Part shown: positions 13,053 to 24,364 of the stretch, one piece after another
How the letters are laid out: each line of letters begins with the position of its first letter
Numbering within the stretch: position 1 is the stretch's first letter
Source: Limnoperna fortunei
Taxonomy: Eukaryota > Mollusca > Bivalvia > Mytilida > Modiolidae
Length of the DNA stretch: 64,000 nt
Reading direction: 5' to 3'
Assembly: GCA_944474755.1 (NCBI GenBank)
Contig: OX104122.1
Span: 25,755,714-25,819,713, forward strand
Translations under genes and position numbers: made by a program
The notes under the pieces: model-generated
What the model was told of the DNA's origin: nothing
Databases searched by the model: none
Seen by the model: the letters and a program-made list of their open reading frames with translations, nothing else

Positions 13053-13258
13053 GTTGACACACCATGTGATCAATGGTAGATGACTACCTTGACCACTTCG
13101 TCACCCAGGCTCAAGTTTTGTATAATTAAATAAAATTCAGTTTATTTTGTTGCATGATGTTTATCGCCACTTTAAGCAATGTTTCAGCTATTTCATGTCA
13201 TCCAGTTTTTATTGGGGAAGGAAGCCATAGTACATGGAGAGAACCCTTGACCTGTATT
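13053..13258 (-). mobile_element. SINE, split and diverged
   Basis: The head part (ACCTTGACCACTTCGTCACC, complementary to the A-box side) lies at 13053-13111. The 3' domain lies at 13146-13258. The middle is missing or decayed, and the pieces are separated by about 35 bp of AT-rich DNA. Both pieces have the same orientation, but head and tail are in swapped order relative to a full copy, so they may be two separate insertions. Confidence 0.65.
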
Positions 13259-13863
13259 ACATTTCCTTTGATAGCCAGGATCACAACCAATCAGACATGA
13301 CTTACTTTCTACAACAATTCTCTTAAAAACAAAATCCAGCTACAGTGAAACACTATGAATATTAATTGAAACAAAAACATAAAAGGGAGATAATTCTGAT
13401 AAGAAAAACACCATTTTAAGTTAATGAATTGGTTTTAAAGCTGATAAAATCCTAGTATTTATTATTCATCTACAAACTCCTTCAATAAATCAATATTGTA
13501 TATATTTAAAGTAGATTGCTAGGAGAGACCAACAAAAAAATCTACTACCACAAAAAATACTTTTTTAAATCTTGTATCACATGAAATAATGATCAAATTT
13601 ACTAAATAATTTGTAGTGTTTAAATAGATCACAATCAAGACAAACACTGACAAATCTCAACAACCAAAAAATCAAGATAGCAGCAAATAAATTACTGTTT
13701 ACCTTTTTATATACTGTTTCCAAGATGTAGGTATATTTACATTAATGGTTTATTGGTCATCATTATAAGCTTGAATTCCAAGAGTAATAGTTGAATGAAA
13801 ACTTCATTTTGAACTCACAAGATATATTTAAAATTATTTTAATTAGATTCAAGTAAATATTTA

Positions 13864-15578
13864 CAGTCTTCACGAAATCTTTCCAAAGAATGGTGGACAT
13901 TCGGTCCACCAACTTCCCCAGAAATGCTGGACCGAAGCAGCTTTTGCCGGACCAAATTTGTCTGATGTTGCCATTGTTTACATTTAACTAGCCACTTTAT
14001 ATGCATGTAGATAAAGACATAAATCTCATGTACATAAAAGTTATTGTAAACATCATACTATTCATAACTGTTATAAACAAGCTGTGTATATCTGGACAAA
14101 TGTGTCTAAAGAATATAAATAAAATAACATTTATTATACACAGAAATACTTCACAAAGCTGAAAGCAACTGCTCAATGGGACACCCATCTACAGAAATTA
14201 TCATGTGGTCATTGATAACTAGTTATCTTTATTCTTCAATTTCAGCTTACTAGTATATATTTTATATATTATCAAAGCCAATGATTAAAATAAAATATGT
14301 TATAAATGAACTTTTGAGTTTAAACTCCATTTTAAAGTGTTTGTTTATCAAACAGTTACGATTTTTCATTAAAGGCCGTTGTCAGGGGTCACCACACTCT
14401 AAAAAAGTAGGGAGAAGTGACTTCTCCCTGGCAGCAAAACAGGGAGAAGTCAGGCCCTGATAGGGAGACTTCAGGAGACACTAGGGAGAAGTCAGGGGGA
14501 CCGTACAAATAAGTAATTTCGCAGTAGTTACATACATTTTTCATTATTTACATCAATTTCCAGGATTATTTCTCTTGTGTTTTAAAACCATAACACACTT
14601 AGATTCAGTTTTTTCTTTCTTTTTCATTATTATTCATGGTATGCAATATCAAACAGCACATAACCTTTATCATTTATCAAAGTTGTACTGATCCAAATTG
14701 CTTCACAGGGACACCCATCTACAGAACTTATCATGATGTCAATAATTACTATACATCTTTATTCTTTCAAGTAAAGCTCAAATACTTATCAAAGAAAATT
14801 GTTAAAGTACATTCTCTTTGAAAGAACTGAAGTTTGAAACCAATTAAAAGTGTTTGTTTATCAAAAATATTACGATTTTTAATTATGGGCCGTTGTACAT
14901 TACTTTTCTTCGTAGTTCACTTCCGGTAATTAGTCACATCCGGTAAATAAACAAATGGCGCGTAATACATTTGAAAGACGTAAATCGTTTGAAAATATGT
15001 TAAATACGCATATTGTTTGCCGTTTTTTATTGGAATTACACATTCACTGATAAATTGGTAGTCAGAGTGAAGTATTTGGACCAGATTTACAAGTATCTTA
15101 TGCGAACCATCGGGCGACTTAAGGGAAATGACAGGGCGACTTCGACTTCGCTTTTGAGGCGCCTTAGGGCGACTTCAGGTCCTAGTGGGGCGACTTTGTC
15201 GCCCACTTCGCCCAGTGTGGTGAGCCCTGCGTTGTAGTCTACTTTTTTCTCATTTCTCGCTATTGGTAATTAGACGTATCCCGGAAATAAACAAATGGTG
15301 CATAATCCATTTGCCAAACTAAAATGTTTCAAAAATGAGTTAAATACGCAGGATCTTTGCAATTTTTATTGGTTTTACATATTTACTCAAAAGTTGGAAG
15401 TCTGTGTGAATCAGAACTACCAGATATATAAGTATTTTCTGTGAATGAACCATCAGGGCAACTTGAACTTCGATAATAACAATGTCGGACTTTCGGACCG
15501 ACGAAACTCGATTTTTTACCGGTCCAAGCGTTAATATATCAGTTTTGTCCGTCGGACCGACGCATTTCGTGAAGACTG
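13864..15578. mobile_element. Non-autonomous DNA transposon with TIRs, containing a second element
   Basis: Ends are CAGTCTTCACGAAAT at 13864-13878 and its complement ATTTCGTGAAGACTG at 15564-15578. Inside both ends lie GC-richer stretches with repeated GGTCCG/CGGACC motifs. No transposase frame is visible. A clean target-site duplication was not found; the flanks are AT-rich on both sides. A second TIR element occupies 14383-15229 within it. Confidence 0.65.
14383..15229. mobile_element. Nested hAT-like MITE
   Basis: Ends are CAGGGGTCACCACACT (14383-14398) and AGTGTGGTGAGCCCTG (15214-15229), inverted and nearly matching, as in hAT-type elements. The hexamer CGTTGT abuts both ends (14377-14382 and 15230-15235). 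Subterminal arrays of GGGAGAAGT on the left and GGGCGACTT on the right are typical of transposase-binding repeats. Its interior at about 14715-15110 resembles the outer element on either side of the insertion, so inner and outer elements are related. Confidence 0.65.
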
Positions 15579-15609
15579 AATTATTTATACATGTATCTTG
15601 TTACATTTT

Positions 15610-15850
15610 CATTTCCATATTGGCCAAGGTATCAGCCCTGAGGGCAAATATGGGTTGAGTGCTGACACCAGGCCAATATGGAAATGACCATATAATAATC
15701 TATCACATATTTGAATTATATGTCTCCAGGGCTAACATCGATATACACCCAGTTTTCAAGGGCTAATATCGATATTTGCCATATTCTCCAGGGATAATAT
15801 CGATATTCTCCCCGATAGCTAATAACTACACCTACTTCCAGCCTTTATTA
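15610..15850 (+). repeat. Dispersed repeat with foldback and TATCGATATT tandem units
   Basis: An inverted pair TTTCCATATTGGCC / GGCCAATATGGAAA spans about 15620-15703. It is followed by three units of about 40 bp containing CCAGGGCTAATATCGATATT. A second copy of the family, with the same order, is at about 23556-23770. Confidence 0.75.
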
Positions 15851-16116
15851 CATGGACAGATTGCCCTATATTGACACTAAATATGTGATAAATTATATGA
15901 ATATGATATCCTTGATACATGTACATCAATCAATGACTTTTCTTTATCTTAAAGTAAAGGGTAAACAATGTACCATGCAAGACTGCACAATACCTGTGAA
16001 TAACGCTGATAATATAAAACATGTTCTCTATATTTATAGATTATTTACGTTTTTTAAAATCGAGATGCATTTTCTCGTCCGACTATCTCATCTATATTCG
16101 ACAGCCTTGAGATGAG

Positions 16117-16213
16117 CATCCTCACAAGTCAGGGTTTCTGTGTCAACATGTGTGCACGAAAACACAAAAATTTGTGGACACATGTGGACACAGAAACCCT
16201 GACTTGTGAGGAT
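16117..16213. repeat. Near-perfect hairpin, arms about 38 bp
   Basis: CATCCTCACAAGTCAGGGTT followed by TCTGTGTC at 16119 is mirrored by GACACAGAAACCCTGACTTG at about 16186, with ACATGTG parts continuing inward and a loop of about 20 bp. A very young foldback or small MITE. No function can be read from it. Confidence 0.85.
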
Positions 16214-16379
16214 GTGAGATGAGATGACTAGAAAATGGATCAAATTTTAAAAAAAGTAAATTTATTGCTGTTTTGTAACTTGTGATGTCACGGTGTCTTG
16301 ACAGCAGAGTAAGAAGGGAAATACTGCAAAATAATGATAAAGCATTACAGTATTTGTTTTTTACAATTTTTAAGGTTAA

Positions 16380-16960
16380 TTAATTGATTGAATGATTGAT
16401 TGATTGCTTGCTTGCTTGCTTGCTTGCTTGATTGATTGATTGATTGATTGATTGATTAATTTATTTACTTTTTTATTTATATATTTAAGCACAGTTATAC
16501 CCCGTGAGGTGTTGAAGGCAAACATAAACAAAAATTAACAAACGATAAATCATATAGTAGAATAATGCAATCTTCAAGTAAACTTTCCATAGTATTAAAG
16601 ACTTTTTAATAAATGAAACAACAAACTGCAAATGATTCCAAGAAGACATTATATTTATGTATTTATATATATTTCGTAACTATTTTTAATATTATTTTAA
16701 AAAAATTTTCTTATATCTGAGTATTTTGAACAATGTAAAAAGAAGTGAATTTCATCTTCTAATACATTGTTACATGTAGTACACATAAATGTATGGACAT
16801 GGTCTATCTTGACTTTTGACTCTTTTGTAAGTGTATACAACAATACAATTTTGAGCATTCTTTTACCTTCCTTTTATCGTTAACCTTGAGAGCAGGTTTA
16901 AAATTTTAAATGGAAAAGGATTGACAGATTTTATTTTTATTTATTTTTTTTTTTTATAGT
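16380..16960 (-). mobile_element. LINE 3' fragment with (AATC)n tail
   Basis: On the minus strand the region around 16850-16715 reads a cysteine/histidine motif, CTTCNNVLEDEIHFFLHC, which matches in form the C-terminal zinc-knuckle of the LINE at 32.9 kb (CDLCKNNIEDEIHFLIEC). The element ends in a tetranucleotide tract, TGAT/TGCT on the plus strand at 16380-16460, as a LINE 3' tail would. 5' truncated and without an intact frame. Confidence 0.7.
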
Positions 16961-17084
16961 TTTCCAAAAAAGTTTCCGTTCCTATGAGGACAGTAAGATA
17001 TATTGACAGTAAGTAAAGGAGCGCCATAACTTAATGTCAAGAACTATTAGCTTACCTATTAATGCCCCTTGATGAACTGAAATT

Positions 17085-17640
17085 TATAATGAAGTCCCAA
17101 TACATCACTGAGAAATACACAACCAGATGTTGGTAGGCCAATTTTTACAGCCATTATACTCCAAAGTTAGTTTTGTGATTTGTCAGATTAACCTTGCCAA
17201 AAATATAAAAAGCCAGGGTACATTTATTCGTTCTAAGATGTTGGCAATTTAATATAAGCATTAGGTATAAAAATTAGCTCATAATTTGTTCTGCAAGATA
17301 CATTTTTATTTCAGAAAATAAAGAAGTATTAAAAGTCAACACAGGAACCTCAATATTAAACATTGTAAAATAATGAATAATTGTCCATTCAAAAGCTTTT
17401 TAATTCATAAAAGCTTTACTTTTTAAAGTACAATTCCAAAATTAATAGTCCAATTTTGTTCTTAATTGTCAAATGCAACACAAACAAACATAGCAAAAAT
17501 GACATTTTAAAACTTCAAAACCTCATACCTGGCCTACAAATATTAAAATCTGAATTAAGCATGAGATGAAAGATTTTATAATGTCCCGGATTTTGTGTAA
17601 AAAACTTAAGTTATAGGGACAATGTGACCTTGTTAATTTC
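17085..17640. other. No gene seen; short stretch shared with 55.5 kb
   Basis: The sequence around 17168 (GTTAGTTTTGTGATTTGTC) recurs at about 55588 in the same orientation, suggesting remains of one repeat family, possibly LINE-derived. No open frame survives. Confidence 0.4.
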
Positions 17641-17664
17641 AAAACATGTAAAGAGTGTAGAATT

Positions 17665-18225
17665 ACCTGTTTGAAGAGGGGGGGGGGTCAATCTGGAGGG
17701 GGGTCCATTTACAGGTTAACAATATTTTATTTTGCCTAAAACAGATAACAGTAAATTTAAAATAATGATGAAAAATAACAGTAATTTACATGAGAAAAAC
17801 AGAAAACAGTGAGTTCAAAAATAAAAAAAAGATAACAGCAGAATTTCATCGATGGGCAAATATGCCGCAAGAAAATGAAAACATTAATCAGTATTTCAAT
17901 AGTAACTAAGTATGGGATTTTATGTATATTTTCAACCTTCATAGGAAAACTCAATTAAATTTTAAAAGTGGTGAACACATGAATTGACAGATAACTGAGA
18001 AAAAATTCGTTAAACAATTAACAGTGTTCTGACTATTTTTAGTAAACAGGATTTTTATTTTCATCATAACAGTTAACAATGTCAATTTTTTAAGAAAACA
18101 GATAACAGCTTATGGTTGAAAAACAGTTAAAAGTTGCTTTATCTTAAAAAGAAACAGTTAACAGACGTTTAAAAATGCCCAAAACACACTAACAGAAAAA
18201 TCTTGCAACCCCCCCCCCCCCCCTC
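17665..18225. repeat. Low-complexity block: poly-G, AACAG-rich interior, poly-C
   Basis: A run of nine G at about 17680 and a run of 15 C at about 18208 bracket an interior with many AACAGTTAACAG-like motifs. GGTCCATTTACAGGTTAAC at about 17702 and GGTCCATTAACAAGTTGAC at about 18475 are similar. It may be a degenerated repeat element. Confidence 0.5.
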
Positions 18226-18649
18226 TTTTTTGGTGGCTTAGCCCAGACAGAGCAAAAATCCCGATTGATGATCTAAGACTATTAACTATATTTATGTATA
18301 GTAACTGTTGCTGATAAATGGAAGCTTATTTAGTCCCCTTCTCTGTTCTCACTTTTCTATCCGCTCCACTTAAATGTTCAACCGAACATAGCTCTCCTGC
18401 AGAGGAAAGGATACTTTCACTTTCACTTTCACATTTACCGCCAAATTAAAAATGGTTGGGGTGTAGTAGGGGGTGGTCCATTAACAAGTTGACGACTATT
18501 CCGAAACAGATATAAAAAGCATTTGACATGAGAGGTATGGGTATTTGCTTTTTGGCTATTGATATTCGAGACAACCTATATAATATTTAGTAATAATCTT
18601 TATTTGCAAAATTTCACCCATATGGGTCAAGCAATACAAATAAAAAACA

Positions 18650-18880
18650 CATGGTTATCCATAACTGTCAACATTTTTCACGAGTTTGCAAAGACCACTC
18701 TTTTTGAAAACCCCACTCCCTCCCTCCCAAAGAGTATGTCAACTTTTTTTTCAAGTCCGATCTGCGCATCCACATTACCAGAAGTTTAAAGAACGTACCG
18801 AAAAATGTATTGAACCCCATCCCCCTATCGTGCTCTTTGCAAACTCGTGAAAAATGTTGACAATTATGGATGACCGCTTA
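18650..18880. repeat. Foldback element, arms about 43 bp
   Basis: TTATCCATAACTGTCAACAT plus TTTTCACGAGTTTGCAAAGA on the left is mirrored by TCTTTGCAAACTCGTGAAAA plus ATGTTGACAATTATGGATGA on the right, around a C-rich interior. Few mismatches, so it is young. No coding capacity. Confidence 0.85.
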
Positions 18881-18949
18881 CAATGTATACGAAACAAGAC
18901 AATGTACTAACATATTCGAAAGAGAACTTTGACCGATATGGACCCTATC

Positions 18950-19270
18950 TTTGCAGTTCCAAGGACTGCTTTATCAAGTCGTTTATAAATGGTAAACGTT
19001 CATTTTCAGGAGAGAGAATAATAATTAACTGTTGAGCAGGTTCAATTTCCAAAAATTTGGTTTAAAATCAGATATACTTTTAAAAAGTGTAGATCTTATA
19101 TTTGAATATTTCATGCAGTGTATGAAAAAATAGAGCTCATCTTCGATTTTGTGCTCGTGACAAAATTTACAAAAACGTTGATTCCTGTGCAGATTTTTGT
19201 ATCTTCCAGTTTCAATTTCAAGGGTATGAAATCCTAGAGTACTAAATAAATGTATAAAGTGTTAACAAGT
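18950..19270 (-). mobile_element. LINE C-terminal fragment
   Basis: The minus strand from about 19240 to 19075 translates to LEIETGRYKNLHRNQRFCKF followed by CHEHKIEDELYFFIHC, the same C-terminal layout as the LINE at 32.9 kb (LKIETGRYTK ... CDLCKNN-EDEIHF). Only this end of the element remains. The frame is open over the motif but short. Confidence 0.75.
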
Positions 19271-19297
19271 AGTTTGCGAAATAAAGTACAAATTCTC

Positions 19298-19390
19298 GCC
19301 AAGGCTCGGACTTTAAAATTCCATAAAATTGAAACTTAATCTTAATGGGAGAAATCCGATAATCCACTCGTACCAATGTAAGATCCTATA
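19298..19390. repeat. Copy of the 12.8-kb hairpin repeat
   Basis: Reverse complement of about 12830-12905, sharing CTCGCCAAGGCTCGGACTTT-type sequence and GAGAAATCCGATAATCCA. Confidence 0.55.
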
Positions 19391-19614
19391 GGAGAAAATA
19401 ATTTTTCTTATCTTTTTATCAAGAATTCTATTTTTTTTCAGACTGAAGTTCAGTTTGCTTATATCAGAAATTCAATTTAGTGAATAATTCATTTTTTTAT
19501 AATATAAAATCAAATCTTTATCAGAATTACAGAAATCATTTGTATACTATTCCCGGTTTTTCTTATGTAAAAATTTAAAGAAATCGAATTTTTATATTAA
19601 AAATGGCGGGAGGT

Positions 19615-19815
19615 TTGTCATGCCATAAAACCTGGTTCAACCCACTATTTCTTTTGAAGTGCCTGTACCAGGTCAGGACCATTACTGTAGTTGCTTTATG
19701 TTGGTTCTAGAGTTTGTCGGTTTCTCGGACTTTGATTTGTGGATTCTCTTTTTTTTTACTGTTTCATCGGTGTTCGGTATTTTGTTATTACCTTCATGGT
19801 ATGCGCAACAACTTT
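19615..19815 (+). repeat. Dispersed repeat (AAACCTGGTTCAACCCAC family)
   Basis: Contains CCATAAAACCTGGTTCAACC, TGCCTGTACCAGGTCAGGAC, TTGGTTCTAGAGTTTGTCGG and TTCGGTATTTTGTTATTACC. The first half recurs at 29535-29600, and the second half at about 29640-29690 and 57905-58050. The family looks typical of bivalve genomic and transcript sequence, judged from memory. Confidence 0.65.
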
Positions 19816-19916
19816 TTTGAAAGCAAGAATCTTTGCCATGCCACGAAAACAGGTTTTCAACAATTTAACAATTATTTTAGTAGCAGACTAAGAAGGCAGC
19901 AGTTAAATGGTTGTCA

Positions 19917-20155
19917 CTGAGCGGAAAATGGTTTTCTTTATTAAGTAACAGTGAACTTGACATTGACCCAAATGGCTTCTAATTAAGTATCCACATAAAC
20001 TACCTACACACAAAATATCAGCAGAATGTTTCAATTTTAACACAAATTATTAAGCGGAAACTGTTTTTCTATTTTAAGTAACAGTGACCTTGACCTTGAC
20101 CCATCTGACCCCAAATCCAACGCTAGGTCTTCATACAAGCTTGCTATATCCAAGT
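19917..20155 (+). repeat. Two tandem units carrying TGACCTTGACC
   Basis: Two related units of about 130 bp, each with AGCGGAAA, TTTTCT, AAGTAACAGTGA and a CTTGACCTTGACCC-type motif. This resembles the repeat at 56.8-57.2 kb. Confidence 0.6.
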
Positions 20156-22177
20156 TTCGGCATGATTAGTTATGTGAATTGAAGTTATTGATAGGAAAAT
20201 GTCTAAGACATTACATAATTTACAAAGTCTTTGTTGTCATGGTATTTTCTTATAATGTCCTGTTTCAAATAGTGGACAATGGTCACTAGTACGAAATTGC
20301 GTTATTAGTCGCATGTTTTTTCTCTACCTTCAAATAATTTTCCATTTTTAATTGGTCCTAAGTTGACTATATAGATAAAGTTTTTAGTCATAAGTCAAGT
20401 AACAAATTTTTTTCCAGAGACCGCTTGTATGTATATGTTGCACATTATATATTATGAGATTTCATTTATGAATAACGAAAGGATTTTTTTTTTGCATATG
20501 GTTAATTTCCGGGAGTGATTTTGCCCGTTCCCGTATTCGATTTTTCTAGAATGACCTGAAAAAGCTTATTCATGTCGTGTATGGAACATGTGGAATATGT
20601 TCCATCAAACATAAAAAAGTCAACAACACAGTAACTAGTAACTAGTACTAAGAGCCACCAAAGTCTGGGCCCCGATTCTTCCTTTGCTCCATCATCATCC
20701 TTGACTTTGGAAGATGGTGACCAGTATTACAAAAATTGTTGGTATATACTGGCATAATTTATTATCATTCAATTTACACTTTTTCAAATAAAAATATTAA
20801 ATCGACGTTGGGATTTAAATCATATTTAAAGTAATATAACCATTACAGCATATTTGGTTTGAATATTGTTCAAACTTGTAATGTTAATTAAAAGTCACAC
20901 TCGACGAGCGTGTTTGCTTACTCCTCCGACGCACTTCCGAAACAGTTCACTACACTATAATCTCTTGACAGCTTGTGTCGCTGGCCTTCCTTTGTGTTTG
21001 TGCTTGTGTGCCCCATGGGTTTAGGACATCCATATTTGATTGCCTCTTTGATATTTCGTTTGTTTTTGATGGCTTGCACCACTTTCAGCGATATATAAGA
21101 TGTAACATAGCATCATTTTTGATGCATTAAAATAAACTATTTAAAGTAGAATTATTACTGAAAAATTTAAAGATTTACAGATGTTTTATCTTTTCTATAT
21201 TCTATTCATGCATTCTTTATACTATTTTATTTATTTATTATTTAACTTAACTAACATTGTAAATTTGCTTATTCGTCGTTCATTCATTCATTCATTCAGA
21301 CCAACAATCGGTAAATAAAACTTTACCCAGTGACCTCTCCATAAACTTTCAGAAACCACTGTGACCTTTACAGGTAGGCGATAGCTATAATCGTTTCACC
21401 TGTGGTGTGGAGACATTTTTTCTTAATATGGCGTTGATACGAACATGAATTCTATATCAGCTGAATGTTCATTTCGACAACAAAGTAAACACAGACTTAT
21501 TTGTAATTTGTAACATATGTATAGATAGCGATGTCCTTTTTCAAAACCCAAATACACAAATTTGTCGGGAAATGTTAAGAGGTTATAAACATTCACATCT
21601 AGATAAATTTGAAACGAAGATAAAAAGTGGCAGAAAAGAGTTAATGAGTGGAAGCTGTTTTACACTAAGCATGCTAAGTCAGCATTTTTTCGATTATATG
21701 ATGGCGAGAAGGAGACAGAATTGTACATGATTTCCATGTCTGCTTTGTAATTGACAAGATTGGCTGATTTTTATTAAGCTAGCACACCATAGTATATCCT
21801 ATTATTCTGACAAAGAGGCGACAAATACCTGCTCTATCCCCTTAGTTTTGTGTGCATTGTGGAGAAACAGGACAAACATATTAACTTTTAACGTCTTTGG
21901 TTTGACCCAAACCTAGACCATGGTTGGCCGCACTACAGAGGACCGACTTAGGATCGATCCCACTACAAAGGAGATAAATAACGTAACACATTTACTAAAC
22001 GTATTTAATCTGTCAAAAAAAAATTCCCAGTGACATTCAGAATAGCGGATCCAGGGAGCGGACCCATTTATCTAGCAAATTTTCCAAAATATTCTGGTTT
22101 TTTTCTAGACCCAAGTAATCATGGTGGGAGGCTTTCCGAAGGTATGGGCTAATGAGCCACTGAAGTTCACCAAATTC
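20156..22177. other. No gene seen
   Basis: AT-rich. A short (ATTC)n run lies at about 21281-21300, and a 30-base SINE-like scrap (ACCACTTTCAGCGATATA) at about 21080. No coding domain recognised. Confidence 0.45.
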
Positions 22178-22317
22178 GTATGTTTGTTTGTTCGTTTGAA
22201 TCGAGTTTAATGCCACTTTAAGGAATGTTTTAGCTACATCATGGCTTCCAATTTGTATTGGGGAGGAAGCCAGAGTTCCAGATGAAAATCATTAATCTTC
22301 GGCAAGAAAACCTGGGA
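22178..22317 (-). mobile_element. SINE 3' half
   Basis: Minus-strand copy of the SINE 3' domain (CCACTTTAAGGAATGTTTTA, TAGCTACATCATGGCTTCCA as read on plus) and adjacent body, ending before the tRNA-like head. Confidence 0.75.
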
Positions 22318-22702
22318 TCATATTGTAAGTGTTCACAGTGCTCAGCGTACAGTACTCACAGAGCTGCCAGCGCGTACCCAGGTGACGGATTGGGGATGCT
22401 CCTTCGTTGGGGGTTGTCTAGTCATAATACGGAAAGCCTGACCGCAGACTACAGTGGGTAACTTGTTTGGAGAGTGCCACGATCCATGCACGATAAAACA
22501 AACCTTTTGTATATGTCGGTAATAGTAAGCTCGTTGTAGCCGCTACAAAAGGCTAAATTCTCCGCTCCTAACCTTACCCCATATTTTTCCAGTGGCATTT
22601 AAAATCTGTTCCCTTTGGTCCATATTTCTCAAAATGGTGTATTGTTGTTAACTTGTTCTCGTCCTTGTTCTTACGTGATAATTATCGCTTAGTTTTCATG
22701 AC

Positions 22703-22957
22703 GTTTGTTTGTTTGAATGTTGTTTCACGCCACTTTCAGCAATTTTTTTAGCTATATCATGGATTCCAGTTTTAATTTGAAGAGGAAGACGGAATACCCG
22801 GAGAAAACTCCCGACCTGCAGTAGGAAAACTGGCAATCCTTGTCAATTAATATTGGACTCGAGTACACCCTGCTTGCGGTGACCCGCAATGTCCGTGTTG
22901 ACATACCACGTGATCAATAGTAGACGAACTATTTAACCACTCGGCCACCGAGGACCC
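22703..22957 (-). mobile_element. tRNA-derived SINE, nearly full length
   Basis: The complete order of head (complement of TCGGCCACCGAGGACCCC), body and 3' domain with a TTTGTTTGTTTG tail on plus. A short deletion removes part of the B-box region near 22885. Confidence 0.85.
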
Positions 22958-23555
22958 CGACAATCATCATAGATTATTACATTACTGACAATCACCATAG
23001 ATTACACCACTGGTGCTACATGTAGAACAGAAACTGCTATCATTATAAAGCATCGAGTTCTCCCACGGTTTAAGTGTTGTTCATCTTTTTTTTTTGTGTG
23101 TAATTGTTTGTTTTGCTATTTGTTTGACAAAGTTTTGCTTTTGCTTTCCTCACTGTAGGCAACTGGTGATGTTACAGACTCTAGAATATTGTTTTCTTTC
23201 TGGCTAATGTGTTACAAGCTAGAAGTAAGCAAAGATGGTAGGTAAGTTTGTAATTGAATCCATGTATGACAAACCGCTGGTTCTACTTTCTATGTATTTT
23301 TTTATTGACATATTGTTGCCACATACACAGTGGCCACATGTTAGAATTATATTCTCGCATTTTTAATGAGTTCGCATGTTTGCCACGAAAAACTAAAGGA
23401 AGAAACGCATCCATCTTTACCAATGATTGGTTGTGTATCAAACTGTGGAATTAACGTTTGAGCAAAAAAGTACTTTGTATAACAACATTTTTGTACGTGG
23501 AGCACGTGACAATTAGATTTGTAGATAACTACGAGGTCGTTTCCTTATTGTTCGT

Positions 23556-23770
23556 GGTATTAGCCCCGAGACTCCCATATCAGCCACGAGGCCTGATACA
23601 ACGGCCAATATGGAAATGGCCATGTAGTATTGATTTATTACATAATTTAATATATATTTCTCCAGAGCTAATATCGATATTCACCCTTATGGCTAATAAC
23701 TGACGCCAACTTCATGCCTTTGGACAGATTTTCCTATATTTACACTAAAATATTTGAAAATAAAAATCAT
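23556..23770 (+). repeat. Second copy of the TATCGATATT dispersed repeat
   Basis: Shares GGCCAATATGGAAATGGCCA, TCTCCAGAGCTAATATCGAT and TATGGCTAATAACTG with 15610-15850. Confidence 0.7.
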
Positions 23771-23910
23771 ACTGCCTTTGAACTCAGGCGTTATGAAAGA
23801 TTATCACACGAGGAAAAAAAACATCAACCTCGACTTCGTCTCGGGTGATAATTTTTTCTTCCTGTGATAATCTACCCTAACACCCTCGTTCAAAGGCAGA
23901 ATGACTATAT
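23768..23910. repeat. Small foldback MITE
   Basis: CTGCCTTTGAACTCAGGCGT...AGATTATCACACGAGG on the left is mirrored by CCTGTGATAATCT...CGTTCAAAGGCAG on the right. Total about 140 bp, arms about 45 bp. An inner shorter inverted pair holds CGACTTCGTCTCG. Confidence 0.8.
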
Positions 23911-24364
23911 TAAAGCATTTTTGACATATAAAACCATGGCATTCGACTGTCAGTGTATTGTTATTATCCAAATATTCCTAATTCAACTTCACTAAATTTA
24001 CAACATAGTCTGTAGTTTATGCTATATATATTCTTTGAAGTCTTATCAAAAAGAACACAACGCTATCATAACCAACAATAAATATTCACTACAAATATGT
24101 CAATAAACTTTGTTTGTTATGTTTTTTATATCAAATTGCATGATCAAAAAAGCTAAGGCATATATATTTCATGTTAATTTATAATTTATATAACAATAAA
24201 TTCAATTGTAGAAATAAACTCTGTTTAACACCTGCATTTAAATGACAAATTTTTATTTAAATTACAATGTGTTACACTTAAATTATAACAAGGTATGTCA
24301 AAGGTCTAATGTAAGTTTGTATGTACATGTAAATAAACATGTAGCCAATATATATATATATATA
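23911..24364. other. No gene seen
   Basis: AT-rich sequence ending in a (TA)n run at about 24349-24363, directly before the minisatellite. Confidence 0.5.
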
